Assembly (NCBI GenBank): GCA_003635195.1
Contig: PYIY01000195.1
Location: 77,961 to 136,810 of the forward strand
Length of the DNA: 58,850 bases
From: Candidatus Poribacteria bacterium
GTDB taxonomy: Bacteria > Poribacteria > WGA-4E > WGA-3G
Reading direction: 5' to 3'
Both the position numbers and the translations under genes were made by a program. This document shows, piece after piece, positions 1 through 8,502 of this stretch. The notes beneath the pieces were generated by a model. That model worked only from the letters and a program-made list of their open reading frames with translations, ran no database searches and had not been told where the DNA came from. Position 1 is the first letter of the stretch. Each line of letters opens with the position of its first letter.

Positions 1-1286
1 TAGAGCCATAATAGAATAACGCTTATAATTGCGGCGAATACTCCGCTTTTTGTACTACGCTGCCAGAACAGTGCCGCTACCACAATCGGAAAAAGCCCAG
101 AGAACCCTGTGAACGACCAGATCGCGAGCCTAAAAATGCTCGGTGTCGCGATGAGAGAGATGAGATAGGTAATACAAAGCACACCACTGACAAATAGCCG
201 TCCTACCCATACCCGCTGTTTTTCGGAAAACGTTTCTTGACGATAATGCCCGATAATATCGTGCGTGAACATGCTACCAATAGCGAGTGATTGTGAGTCG
301 AGCGATGACATAATTGCTGCGAAGACACCTGCTCCCAGAAACCCGGCTAACACCCCGGGTGCGTGTATATGAATCATCTGAATCAGCACATTGTTTGCTT
401 GCGGTCCCTTTAAATCCGGGACATCTACATTTCCCAATATTCCGAGCAGTACACTCGGAATCCAGACAATTGCGATACATAATGGATACAGGATAATTGC
501 ATAACGGAACGTACCGACATCTTTTGCGGTTAGGAAATGTGAGAAGATATGTGGGAACATACCGACACAGAGAGGAATACAGAGATAGGTTAATAGTTCT
601 AACGGCTTAATATGTTCTGTTTGCATCAATAAATTCGGATCAACCTTGGAGATAGCATTTGACAACCCGCCCATCCGATTTGTGATCACAAAGAAGGTAA
701 TCCCTCCGAGTGTCATGAAAACGAGCGTCTGGAATGTGTTCACCCAAGCAGTGCCGCGCATACCGCTGTAGGTAACGTAACAGAGGACAACAGCACAGAT
801 AAGTAAACCCCCTGCCCATTGTGGAATTTTGCTATCAGTGAGGGTCGCCAACGTCCCTCCACCGCCCATTACCCCGATTAGCAGATACGGTATGAGGAGC
901 AAGACAAATAAAATGAAGAGCAGGAGTCCCAAGCCGCTGGATTCCCATCGGTCCCGAAAGTACTGCGCCTGTGTTACATAGCCAAACCGCTTTCCGAGTC
1001 GCCATAGGCGAGTCCCGATAAAGAGGAACACACACGGCACGACTATCGCAGAAGAGGAAGCCATCAGCGCAAAAACACCGATACCTCTGTGATAGGCTTC
1101 GCCGGATGCGCCGAGGATTGAGAACGCTGTCATATTCGTGCCGAAAAGCGTCATCAACAAGATGAACCAATTAATTGTCCGGCTCGCGACGAAGTAGTCC
1201 TCTCCAGTGTGTCGGAAAAGTTTGTGGCTCAAAACCCCGAGAACCAGCACGACAGCCAAGTATAAAAAAATAACAGCAAGACTCAT
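1..1286 (-). CDS. Sodium:solute symporter (SSS family), 3' end outside window
   Basis: About 428 codons are visible and the frame is open to the left edge, so the C-terminus is missing. The translation begins MSLAVIFLYLAVVLVLG and alternates hydrophobic helices with short loops. Segments such as FGTNMTAFSILGASGEAYHRG and GFLGAGVFAAIMSSLDSQS fit the SSS (PutP-like) core, in which Na+ drives uptake of a small organic solute across the inner membrane. The start ATG overlaps the stop of the upstream DUF3311 gene by 4 bp (ATGA), which implies translational coupling. DUF3311 proteins commonly accompany SSS transporters. The substrate cannot be told from the sequence. Confidence 0.88.
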   Translation of the reverse strand, partial: MSLAVIFLYLAVVLVLGVLSHKLFRHTGEDYFVASRTINWFILLMTLFGTNMTAFSILGASGEAYHRGIGVFALMASSSAIVVPCVFLFIGTRLWRLGKRFGYVTQAQYFRDRWESSGLGLLLFILFVLLLIPYLLIGVMGGGGTLATLTDSKIPQWAGGLLICAVVLCYVTYSGMRGTAWVNTFQTLVFMTLGGITFFVITNRMGGLSNAISKVDPNLLMQTEHIKPLELLTYLCIPLCVGMFPHIFSHFLTAKDVGTFRYAIILYPLCIAIVWIPSVLLGILGNVDVPDLKGPQANNVLIQMIHIHAPGVLAGFLGAGVFAAIMSSLDSQSLAIGSMFTHDIIGHYRQETFSEKQRVWVGRLFVSGVLCITYLISLIATPSIFRLAIWSFTGFSGLFPIVVAALFWQRSTKSGVFAAIISVILLWL

Positions 1287-1483
1287 TTTTCTCCCCAATC
1301 CCCTCGCGCTTTGACGAAGGCTGCCATTAGCAACGTTGCCACAAGACAGTAACCGATATGATAGAGCAACCCTATCGGCAATCCGAAAACAAGCTGCGGC
1401 GTTTTCCAGAACCAGAAATCATTATGGAGTAGGAACAATAACACGAGTAGGCAGTACAACATCCATTTAACTGGGTTTTTCAT
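1283..1483 (-). CDS. Small DUF3311-family membrane protein
   Basis: 66 residues with two hydrophobic helices around a short polar turn (HNDFWFWKTP, then LVFGLPIGLLYHIG). This is the usual size and pattern of DUF3311 proteins, which are encoded beside SSS symporters and are thought to be small accessory subunits. I chose the ATG at 1483 because AGGAG lies 8 nt upstream; a longer frame from 1525 has no such site. The 5' end overlaps the TRAP permease 3' end by 17 bp, and the 3' end overlaps the symporter start by 4 bp. Confidence 0.75.
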   Translation of the reverse strand: MKNPVKWMLYCLLVLLFLLHNDFWFWKTPQLVFGLPIGLLYHIGYCLVATLLMAAFVKARGDWGEK

Positions 1484-3491
1484 AGTGTGTCTCCTTTTCT
1501 CGCCAATTATAGTAGAAAATGGCAATACTGGCGACCATTACTATTCCATGAATCCAGACAAACTGAACGACGGTCGGGAGAAAAAAGAGAATGAGTGCAG
1601 CAGCAAACAGAACGCCGCGTGTCCATAGAGATAATCTGTTAAAGATATAACCGGCGATCGCAGCAGCAAAGAGAACCGTCCCGACCAACGTGAGCGAGAA
1701 ATTCCCGAAAACTGTCCATAATTCTGGTGTGCCGCCATCGCTATTCAGCCAGAGCAATGCGGGTCGCAACACAAACGCGTAAGGCAGTGCAAAACCGACA
1801 AGCGCGAATCTAAACGCAGCGAACCCTGTCACCATTATCCCGGAGCCTGCGATAGCAGATGCAGCATACGCCGCTAAAGCAACAGGCGGGGTTACCATCG
1901 ACATCATCCCGAAATAGAAGATGAAAAAATGTGCAGCGAGCGGAACAACTCCCAAATCCAGAAGCACGGGCCCCACCAAGATCGCCATCAATAGATAACA
2001 GACCGATGAAGGTAGCCCCATCCCGAGAATAATCGTCGAAATCATCAGAAAGAAGAGTGCTAACACGAGGTTGGTGGATGCAAGCGGTAAAAGTGCCGAT
2101 GGCAACTTACTACCGATTCCCGTCAATGTCACGACTCCCAGAATGATACCGACGCACGCTGCAGCTGCAATTAATGAAACGCCGCTCTGTGCTGCCCGTT
2201 CACAAGGCGATATTAAAAAGTTGACCCCTTGCCTCAAATCCGAAGCACCGACACCGGTTTCAGTGGTAGAATGCTGTCCACGTATTCGGCGTATTAGGTA
2301 GCCCAACAGACTTATCGCGATGACTATTAATAGACTCCAACTCACGGCGCGGAACGCTGTTGCACCCATTAGTAAAACGCCGATGAGCGTAACAAACGCA
2401 GCGAGAAAGATAAGTCCTTGCAGCGAAAAAAGTTTCCCACGCTTTTCTTTCTGATTGTCGTGAACCGCTTCTTCAGAGTTTTGAAGGGTACCCGGCGTGT
2501 GCCTACTACTTTTAGCTGCGAAATGCACCATACACAGCATCCCTGTATAGTAAAGGATCGCTGGGAGTAGTGCTGCCCTGATGATCTCCAGATATGTAAC
2601 GGCAGGCTCCACGATTTCGAGCATCATATACGCGCCTGCGCCCATGATGGGTGGTACCAATGCGCCGCCAGAACTCGCTGCAGCTTCAATCCCACCTGCG
2701 ATCGCAGGTTGAAACCCAGAACGTTGCATCAAGGGGATCGTAAAGGTGCCGGTTGTCGCAGTGTTCGCAACAGCGGAACCTGACAATGATCCCATCATGC
2801 CGCTGCTCAACACAGCGACTTTCGCTGGTGCTCCCGCACTCGCGCCGAACACGCGCCTCGCTAAATCCAAGACGTAACTGGTTGCGCCCGTCCGTTCGAG
2901 CAATGTCCCGAATAGTACAAACAGGAACACATACGTGAACATGACCCGAAGCGCGATGCCAAATGTGCCTTGACTGTGTAGAAACGTCTGACTGACAATG
3001 CGTTGAACGGAATACCCACGATGTGGAAACAACCCGTCCGGCATAAACTGTCCAAAGCCGGCATAGAGAAGAAATGCAAGAGAAAGCAGTGGAAGTGTCA
3101 CGCCAATAGAACGGCGTGTCGCCTCCAATACTAAGATGAGTCCGATCCCACCGACGATGTAATCCAGCAGCGGCTCTGCTCCGGCGCGGTCTCCGAGAGA
3201 CTGACCGTCTAACCAAAAGCCTTGAAAAATGGGTTCTGTTTGCGTTACAACATAGCCGAAACAGGCAATTACACTGCTTATAAGCGCGACATCAAGCGTT
3301 TGAAAAACACGGTTATCCGCGAAACGTGAATGAATAGGGTATCTCAAAAATACCACTATTAATCCGAGCATCGCGAAGAGTGCTAACTCTGTTTGCGGTG
3401 CAAGCTGCGGATAGTTGACCTCTGCCAAGATAAAGAGGCACAACAGCACCGAAACTACAAGAAAGATGTTATCTTTTAATTTTTGTCTCAA
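1467..3491 (-). CDS. TRAP transporter fused permease (4TM/12TM)
   Basis: 674 residues, hydrophobic throughout. This is the length of fused DctQ-DctM TRAP permeases, in which the small and large membrane subunits form one chain. Typical large-subunit segments are visible, including GSLSGSAVANTATTGTFTIPLM, GGALVPPIMGAGAYMM and LGMGLPSSVCYLLMAIL. Fused permeases of this class normally work with a TAXI-type periplasmic binding protein to import organic acids with Na+. No such binding protein is next to it here. The gene is first in an overlapping operon with the DUF3311 and SSS genes. Confidence 0.9.
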   Translation of the reverse strand: MRQKLKDNIFLVVSVLLCLFILAEVNYPQLAPQTELALFAMLGLIVVFLRYPIHSRFADNRVFQTLDVALISSVIACFGYVVTQTEPIFQGFWLDGQSLGDRAGAEPLLDYIVGGIGLILVLEATRRSIGVTLPLLSLAFLLYAGFGQFMPDGLFPHRGYSVQRIVSQTFLHSQGTFGIALRVMFTYVFLFVLFGTLLERTGATSYVLDLARRVFGASAGAPAKVAVLSSGMMGSLSGSAVANTATTGTFTIPLMQRSGFQPAIAGGIEAAASSGGALVPPIMGAGAYMMLEIVEPAVTYLEIIRAALLPAILYYTGMLCMVHFAAKSSRHTPGTLQNSEEAVHDNQKEKRGKLFSLQGLIFLAAFVTLIGVLLMGATAFRAVSWSLLIVIAISLLGYLIRRIRGQHSTTETGVGASDLRQGVNFLISPCERAAQSGVSLIAAAACVGIILGVVTLTGIGSKLPSALLPLASTNLVLALFFLMISTIILGMGLPSSVCYLLMAILVGPVLLDLGVVPLAAHFFIFYFGMMSMVTPPVALAAYAASAIAGSGIMVTGFAAFRFALVGFALPYAFVLRPALLWLNSDGGTPELWTVFGNFSLTLVGTVLFAAAIAGYIFNRLSLWTRGVLFAAALILFFLPTVVQFVWIHGIVMVASIAIFYYNWREKETHYEKPS

Positions 3492-3817
3492 TAGATTGAC
3501 CGACTCTGATTTTTGTAGGGTTGGGTAACCCAGCTCCTAATGAAGTTTAATAAAATATTTGGGTAATTCTATGTTCCTCCAAACCCGGTAGGTGCGGTTT
3601 GGAACCGCATCGGACTTCTAAAAGAAATTACCCGATTCAATTCTTAATCTTCATACGGGTTTGAACTTCCACCCGTCTTCAAGGCGAATAACGGGATACC
3701 CTAAATTTCTTTAAGTTTATCAAGAATTCAGGCGGAAATCAAGAGAAAAGAGATAGCACTGCCTACTCGCTATAAATCAGATGTTTCATTGCACCCTTGA
3801 ATATCAAATTCTGCTTG
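3492..3817. other. Intergenic region with a nested inverted repeat
   Basis: No coding signal seen. The segment carries GGGTAATT near 3560 and AATTACCC near 3628, which enclose a GC-rich palindrome at about 3591-3612 (GGTGCGGTT, short loop, AACCGCATC). The inner palindrome belongs to the family also seen at 41719-41740 and 54460-54481. The nested arrangement looks like a small non-autonomous element carrying a REP-type hairpin. The TRAP operon promoter should lie here, but I could not pick out a convincing one. Confidence 0.5.
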
Positions 3818-4690
3818 CTACGAAAAAGTTTGGAATTGCCGAGTCAAATCAATTTGCTGCCCAAAAAATATGACCATTTTAACGTCCAAGGTATCTTCAA
3901 ACAAGCATCCGAGGTTCCGAAGCGGGTTCTCATATCTGCTTCCAGTACAAGTTACCCACTCCAGCGCGATAGGAATCACCACCTGAATCGATTTGATAAC
4001 TTCCGTTGGATCTACATCCGGCACAATTGGGTCCCAAATCAATCCACCTGGATGACCTTCCGATGGCTCAGACCACTCCGCGTATCCGACAACGTTTTCC
4101 CCGCGACGCAACACACGGTACTTGTTCAAATTGGACTGATTTACTATCATATACCCCGGTTCCCACAAAATTCGGAAATTCTGTTTCGACCATCTTTCAT
4201 CCAATTGATGTAAGACCTCTAAATCTTCAAGACGCGTGTTTGTCCACTTGAGTTGAGAGACATTTGACCTCGGCAAGAGTTGTGTTCGTAAGGTTCTGGT
4301 CATCTCCTGATATCCGACTTTCCGATACAATCGACGAGCCGCCTCCGTATCCGTGTCGAGGATGCTACCGCGATAACCTTTCCTCTCAAAGTATGTGTGC
4401 ATTTCTTGCATCAGGCGGGTTGCAATGCCTTGTCGGCGCATGTCCGGAGCGACAAATACATCCATAACCTCTCCGAATTCCTGGACTTTTCCTTTAATAC
4501 AGAGTGTAGTGCGTTCACCCATTACATGTCCAATAACTCTTTCATTGAGAAATGCCAAACGAATCCCTTCAGGCTCAAGGTTTTCATCGTCGAATTTATG
4601 TCGAAACCAATCCTCGTTGACAGGTCGAAGTGCCAAGACAGCGTCATCATCGCCAGGTAGCCAATGTTTGTAAACGATTGTATTGCGCAT
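3818..4690 (-). CDS. GNAT family N-acetyltransferase, two-domain
   Basis: 290 residues. The N-terminal half carries the acetyl-CoA binding motif A (VFVAPDMRRQGIATRLM, about residues 78-94) followed by a typical GNAT C-terminal strand (AARRLYRKVGYQEM). The C-terminal 140 residues look like a second, degenerate acetyltransferase-like fold without a clear motif A. The family transfers an acetyl group from acetyl-CoA to an amine; the acceptor is unknown. The ATG at 4690 is preceded by GGAG at good spacing. The gene stands alone, with a long upstream leader that holds a strong hairpin. Confidence 0.85.
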   Translation of the reverse strand: MRNTIVYKHWLPGDDDAVLALRPVNEDWFRHKFDDENLEPEGIRLAFLNERVIGHVMGERTTLCIKGKVQEFGEVMDVFVAPDMRRQGIATRLMQEMHTYFERKGYRGSILDTDTEAARRLYRKVGYQEMTRTLRTQLLPRSNVSQLKWTNTRLEDLEVLHQLDERWSKQNFRILWEPGYMIVNQSNLNKYRVLRRGENVVGYAEWSEPSEGHPGGLIWDPIVPDVDPTEVIKSIQVVIPIALEWVTCTGSRYENPLRNLGCLFEDTLDVKMVIFFGQQIDLTRQFQTFS

Positions 4691-4740
4691 ACGTCTCCTT
4701 TCGTGTAGGGATAGATATGAACCGTCCCTGACAAAACAAC

Positions 4741-4780
4741 GCCCCTTGAAGTAACCACATAATGCGTGGTACTAAGGGGC
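4741..4780 (-). promoter_or_regulatory. Strong hairpin in the leader of the acetyltransferase gene
   Basis: GCCCCTT pairs with AAGGGGC. Inside these, AGTA pairs with TACT and CCAC with GTGG, leaving a seven-base loop. Read on the minus strand, the hairpin is about 50 nt before the ATG and is followed by GTTGTTTTGTC, a weak T-rich stretch. It could be an attenuator or a terminator for transcription entering from upstream. No known riboswitch consensus was recognised. Confidence 0.45.
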
Positions 4781-5122
4781 CTCGTTGGTAGATATTAAGA
4801 GGAGCAAATTTATGGAAATTGCCCGGTAGAGCACCGGAAACAGTGAAAGTGCAGTGGGATAAGACTAACTTTAAGTTAACATGTTGAGGAAGGGAAAACC
4901 AATTGTTAACTTTCAAGAACAGAAACAGAGATAGCGATGCTTTAACGCTCACAGCAAGTACCAGAGCGTTTCGCACACTATTCCATACGTTTTTAACTGA
5001 GAGGTTCAGATAAAGTCGTCAAGTCATTATTCTTATTATCTCTCTTGAAAGGGTAATATAACCCAAGTTGCTACCAACGAATTTTGTGCACTGTAACACA
5101 GTTTTTCGGACACTTTCTTCAT

Positions 5123-5195
5123 CCCGTAGGGGTGGTATGTCTATAGAAAACGGTATATTCAAGCGACCGCACCCCGTAGGGGTGCTATGTCTATA
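5123..5195 (+). repeat. Two direct copies of a short palindromic repeat
   Basis: CCCGTAGGGGTGGTATGTCT (from 5123) and CCCGTAGGGGTGCTATGTCT (from 5173) are followed by ATAG or ATAA. They lie 50 bp apart. Inverted relatives occur at 41581-41604 (TATAAACATGCCGTCCCTAC). This is a dispersed intergenic repeat family with a small palindromic core. Confidence 0.7.
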
Positions 5196-5374
5196 AACAA
5201 GTGGCAACTTGTGTTAATATAAGGAAATTATACACACTAAAAAATTGTTTGTCAAACAAAATTCTAAAACATAATCTTTGAGAAAAACACACAATTTGGA
5301 AAAGTAGGCGTAATTCCTAAATCACGACCTCTTTTAAAACTGAGAACTGAATACCTGTAAAAACTGGAACTGTC

Positions 5375-6640
5375 TTAATTCTCGATTCGGAGAGCATCAA
5401 TAGGTGAAAGTCGCGCCGCTCGCATCGCAGGATAAACACCGAAACCAACACCCATAAAAATAGAAAAGATAACAGAGATCAGAACCCATTGTCCAGAGAG
5501 GACAACAGGCCACTCCGGTACAATTGGCACGATGCGTACCGCGAGTCTCGCCATGCCGTGCGCTGCTAACCACCCTCCTGCGATACCAAATATGCTACCA
5601 CAGAAACAGAGACATATCGATTCCGTCAAAAATTGATAGAAAATGTGAATTCGTTTTGCACCGACCGATTTTCGTAAACCTATCTCCCGTATTTTCTCGC
5701 CGACGGAAACAAGGCACATATTCATAATACCGATACCACCCACAAACAACGAAAAACTTGCGATGCTCCCCAAGGCGATTTTTATCATTTTTTGCGTGTG
5801 CGCAAGTCGCTGAATATTACCCTTCGGTACCCAATAACCGATAAAGTCATCTTTCCCGCGGTGCCTTTTGCGCAAGACATGTTTAGCTGAATCAATGATA
5901 CTGTAAACATCCGCATCTTTTTCAAAAAAGAGAACCAATCTATCAACGTAGGGATTGCCCACAAGTCGCTGTTGGCGTGTTGTTAACGGGACACAAACCG
6001 TATCATCTAAAGAACGCCAAGAACTGAGGCTACTACCCTTTGCTTTCATCACACCGACAACACGCAGTCTTACCGAGGGATTCTGCCAAGAAAACCGTAC
6101 CTTCACTTCTTGACCAATAGCGGAGACTTCTCTGAACAACTCGCTGGCAATATTGGCACCCAAGACACAGACCTGCGTTGCGTTTTCAATATCGTTCTCG
6201 GAGAGGAATCTGCCTTCTTGAATTTCCCAGTGCATACCGAGGGCATAGTTTGCGGTGACACCTTCGAGATGCGGACTGGGGTAGCTGCCGTATCGGCTGC
6301 TAACAAGGTGGGGACGGAATCTTTCATTTTTCGGTAAAACAAATAGGACGTTGGGGCATTCCGCTTCAATGGCATGCGCGTCCTTAAGGGTATACCGTTC
6401 GGTCGTCCGCACGGGTCGTCCACGTTTCCAAATGGTACTCCGTGCCCACAATTGTACTTGGTTTGTCCCGCCGAGTTTTTCGAGATCTTTGGCAATGAGA
6501 AGTTTTGCACCATCGCCAATAGCCATCATGCACAACACACTGGCAATCCCGATAAGGATACCGAGAATGGACAACCCAGCACGCAATCGATTTTGATGAA
6601 GATGTGCAATACCTGCAGCGATAGCATCACGGATTTTCAT
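5375..6640 (-). CDS. MacB/FtsX-type ABC transporter permease
   Basis: 421 residues. An N-terminal membrane helix (LRAGLSILGILIGIASVLCM, about residues 20-40) is followed by a large extracytoplasmic MacB_PCD domain of about 230 residues. Three C-terminal helices follow, with the family motif GIMNMCLVSVGEKIREIGLRKSVGA. Proteins of this type couple an ATPase in the cytoplasm to mechanical work in the periplasm, such as lipoprotein, peptide or toxin export. The usual LolD/MacB-type ATPase gene is not adjacent; an IS200/IS605 element lies just upstream and may have separated them. Confidence 0.9.
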   Translation of the reverse strand: MKIRDAIAAGIAHLHQNRLRAGLSILGILIGIASVLCMMAIGDGAKLLIAKDLEKLGGTNQVQLWARSTIWKRGRPVRTTERYTLKDAHAIEAECPNVLFVLPKNERFRPHLVSSRYGSYPSPHLEGVTANYALGMHWEIQEGRFLSENDIENATQVCVLGANIASELFREVSAIGQEVKVRFSWQNPSVRLRVVGVMKAKGSSLSSWRSLDDTVCVPLTTRQQRLVGNPYVDRLVLFFEKDADVYSIIDSAKHVLRKRHRGKDDFIGYWVPKGNIQRLAHTQKMIKIALGSIASFSLFVGGIGIMNMCLVSVGEKIREIGLRKSVGAKRIHIFYQFLTESICLCFCGSIFGIAGGWLAAHGMARLAVRIVPIVPEWPVVLSGQWVLISVIFSIFMGVGFGVYPAMRAARLSPIDALRIEN

Positions 6641-6873
6641 TTTGTAGATTAGGTTTTATAGCCCAGAGAATGATAGTGCCATCAAGCCTTCCGCCTGCAA
6701 GCGGTACGTCATCTGGCAAAAAAGGATGGTAGCCAGATATCACCCTTATAAAAACTGAAGGTAACAGCCCGAATTTACCACTAATTTTTTTGACTTAACA
6801 CTCCCCTGTCAAATCCCCATGCTTTAGCTTGCGGGATGTAGACGGGTATTGGGTTTGTGTCAAAAAAATAAAC

Positions 6874-6902
6874 TTGACAATCATCAGAAAATATCGTATA
6901 AT
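6874..6902 (+). promoter_or_regulatory. Perfect sigma70-type promoter of tnpB leader
   Basis: TTGACA (6874-6879), 17-bp spacer, TATAAT (6897-6902). The spacer and -10 read AGAAAATATCGTATAAT, nearly the same as the promoter of the selenoprotein gene at 18079 and of the repeat RNA at 12017. Transcription should start near 6908-6910, at the first strand of the leader structure. Confidence 0.85.
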
Positions 6903-6906
6903 TATA

Positions 6907-6988
6907 GTATCAGGTTGGCGGACATACACAGCGTAGCTGCAAGGTTACGTGTCCGCTTCCGACTGTGTAAGGGATAAAAGCCTGATAC
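6907..6988 (+). ncRNA. Structured tnpB leader RNA with predicted pseudoknot
   Basis: GTATCAGG (6907-6914) pairs with CCTGATAC (6981-6988) as a closing stem. Inside it GCGGACA (6918-6924) pairs with TGTCCGC (6950-6956), stacked on CGTA/TACG (6932-6935, 6946-6949). The 5'-side bulge ACACAG (6926-6931) is complementary to CTGTGT (6963-6968), which would make a pseudoknot. A second CCTGATAC at 6988-6995 offers an alternative closing strand that reaches the tnpB start codon. No ribosome site is visible directly before the ATG at 6999. Function unknown; pairing is by inspection only. Confidence 0.5.
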
Positions 6989-6998
6989 CTGATACCCT

Positions 6999-8111
6999 AT
7001 GAGAAAATCCTATAAGTTCAAACTTCAGAACCAATCTAACACGATAAACATTGGCAATATGATTGACGATATGTGGCAGATCCACGTGCATATCATGTTG
7101 TTGTCTCGTCGTTATTACCGCATTTATGGTAAGAACTTATCCGCCTCGCGTCTGAACAAACATATTAGGAAACTGAAAAAAACAACGAAACCGCATTGGG
7201 CAGATTTACCGAGTCAAGTTGTGCAAGACGTTGTGCTCCGATATGGCAAATCACAAGACGCTTTTTTTGATAATATCAAAGACCGCAAAGCAGGTTTGAC
7301 GACCCGTAAAGTGGGTAGACCGAAGATCAAACCGCGTCAGAAATATAGTTCTCTGACGTTCACACAAGCCGGCTATACTCTTGAAGATAATCGTATCAAA
7401 ATCAACTGTATAGATACCTATTTTTCCTTTCACAAACACCGTGAAATTAAAGGTGTCATCAAGACGATCACGATCAAACGAGACAGGTGCGGTGATTATT
7501 GGATATGCTTTTCATGCGAGAATGTTGAGGATTCAGAACCGAAACCCAAGACGGGTAAGAGCGCAGGGTTTGATTACGGAAACAAAACATTCCTCACAAG
7601 CGACGAAGGCAACAAGATAGAATCTCCGCAGTTTTTCAAACAATCACTGAAAAAGTTGCGATCCCTGAGCAAAGCCCTGAGTCGTAAAGTCAAAGGTTCT
7701 GGTAACTGGTACCGTGCGTGTCGTGCTTTGGCAAGACAACACAGAAAAGTTGCCCGACAAAGAGCAGATTGGCAGTGGAAACTATCTACCGAACTTTGCA
7801 CGGAATTTGATACACTCTGTTTTGAAACGCTGAACCTTGAGGGTATGAAACGGCTTTGGGGCCGCAAAGTCTCTGACCATGCCTTCTATCAGTTCCTTCA
7901 GATACTGGAGCAGAAGTGTGCAAAGCACGGCAAAAAGTTTCAGAAAATCAGTCAGTGGACTGCGACAACAAAACCGTGCAGTGATTGTGGCTACCATAAC
8001 AAAGCACTCTCTCTTTCTGATAGACAGTGGACATGTCCCGAATGTGGTTCTCACCACGATAGAGACGTAAACGCTGCTATCAATATCAAACGGGCAGGCT
8101 TGGCTGCCTAA
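6999..8111 (+). CDS. tnpB: TnpB RNA-guided nuclease (IS200/IS605 OrfB family)
   Basis: 370 residues, full length for the family. The N-terminal helix-turn-helix and central OrfB domain are followed by an intact split RuvC nuclease: D192 in GFDYG, E276 in FETLNLEGM and D356 in DRDVNAAINI. Between the last two lies a four-cysteine zinc finger (CSDCG and CPECG). The spacing of D192 and E276 is close to that of the characterised ISDra2 TnpB (D191, E278). Known members cut double-stranded DNA using a guide RNA derived from the right end of the element, which favours retention of the transposon. All catalytic residues are present, so the protein may be active. Confidence 0.93.
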   Translation: MRKSYKFKLQNQSNTINIGNMIDDMWQIHVHIMLLSRRYYRIYGKNLSASRLNKHIRKLKKTTKPHWADLPSQVVQDVVLRYGKSQDAFFDNIKDRKAGLTTRKVGRPKIKPRQKYSSLTFTQAGYTLEDNRIKINCIDTYFSFHKHREIKGVIKTITIKRDRCGDYWICFSCENVEDSEPKPKTGKSAGFDYGNKTFLTSDEGNKIESPQFFKQSLKKLRSLSKALSRKVKGSGNWYRACRALARQHRKVARQRADWQWKLSTELCTEFDTLCFETLNLEGMKRLWGRKVSDHAFYQFLQILEQKCAKHGKKFQKISQWTATTKPCSDCGYHNKALSLSDRQWTCPECGSHHDRDVNAAINIKRAGLAA

Positions 8112-8195
8112 AGTGGAGCAGACGTAAGACGGTGGACTCTCTGAGAAAACCGCTGACTGCTATGAAGCACAAGCCCCTACCTCGTAGGTAGTGGG
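8000..8195 (+). ncRNA. Putative omega RNA (TnpB guide scaffold), right end
   Basis: In this family the scaffold RNA covers the 3' part of tnpB and the sequence up to the right end, and the guide is the flanking DNA just beyond. Here the stop codon is followed by 84 nt with short hairpins and the terminal hairpin CCCCTACCT/AGGTAGTGGG at 8174-8195. The guide would begin near 8196. The 5' boundary is a guess and expression is not shown. Confidence 0.55.
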
Positions 8196-8238
8196 TACCT
8201 ATGACAGAGGGAAGGATTTGGGAAAAAGGTTTAAGAAA

Positions 8239-8421
8239 ATGAAAAATGGTCTTCTATTCCGAATTGATAGTTATCAATGGATTGGTTTGTTTGGAAATTG
8301 TGTTAAAGTTTCTGGCGGATACTCCGAAGGCGCGCTTAGCGCGTCTTGGGCTTCATACATTTGGATCAGAAGAAAAGGAAAGTGGGAATTGGAATTTATT
8401 GGTGCCAGAGCAATCGCATAG
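8239..8421 (+). CDS. Possible small hypothetical protein
   Basis: A 60-codon frame from the ATG at 8239 ends at 8421, with an aromatic, basic C-terminal part (SWASYIWIRRKGKWELEFIG). AAGG lies 12 nt before the ATG, further than usual. It directly follows the IS element's right end and may be the 3' remnant of a gene interrupted by the insertion. No family was recognised, and it may not be a gene. Confidence 0.28.
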   Translation: MKNGLLFRIDSYQWIGLFGNCVKVSGGYSEGALSASWASYIWIRRKGKWELEFIGARAIA

Positions 8422-8502
8422 AACAGTATGTGACAACTACTTGCAAGCTCTTACTCAGAAGAAGAGAACCGATGAGCGACCCACCTGATAAACGGTTATC
8501 AC

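Larger units (their letters stand above)
4691..5374. other. Long intergenic region without a clear gene
   Basis: 680 bp with only short frames that lack ribosome sites or recognisable products. It contains a strong imperfect hairpin (4741-4780) and two copies of a short dispersed repeat (5123-5146 and 5172-5195), listed separately. AT-rich sequence at 5215-5350 follows. I see no RNA gene in it. Confidence 0.5.
6808..8195 (+). mobile_element. IS200/IS605-type element carrying only tnpB
   Basis: Approximate ends are set by a left imperfect hairpin at 6808-6843 (GTC/GAC, ATCCC/GGGAT, GCT/AGC nested) and a right hairpin at 8174-8195 (CCCCTACCT, loop, AGGTAGTGGG). Subterminal hairpins without long inverted repeats are typical of this single-strand transposing family. 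There is no tnpA, so movement would need a Y1 transposase in trans. The element lies between ABC permease genes that run on the opposite strand. Confidence 0.75.

Noticed and set aside
2686..3216. 176-residue frame on the minus strand inside the TRAP permease
   Set aside because: It is in another frame of a clear membrane protein gene, with Arg- and Ser-rich composition typical of a shadow.
4741..4980. T-box or other known riboswitch before the acetyltransferase
   Set aside because: I could not find the T-box antiterminator sequence or other known conserved cores; only the hairpin itself is clear.
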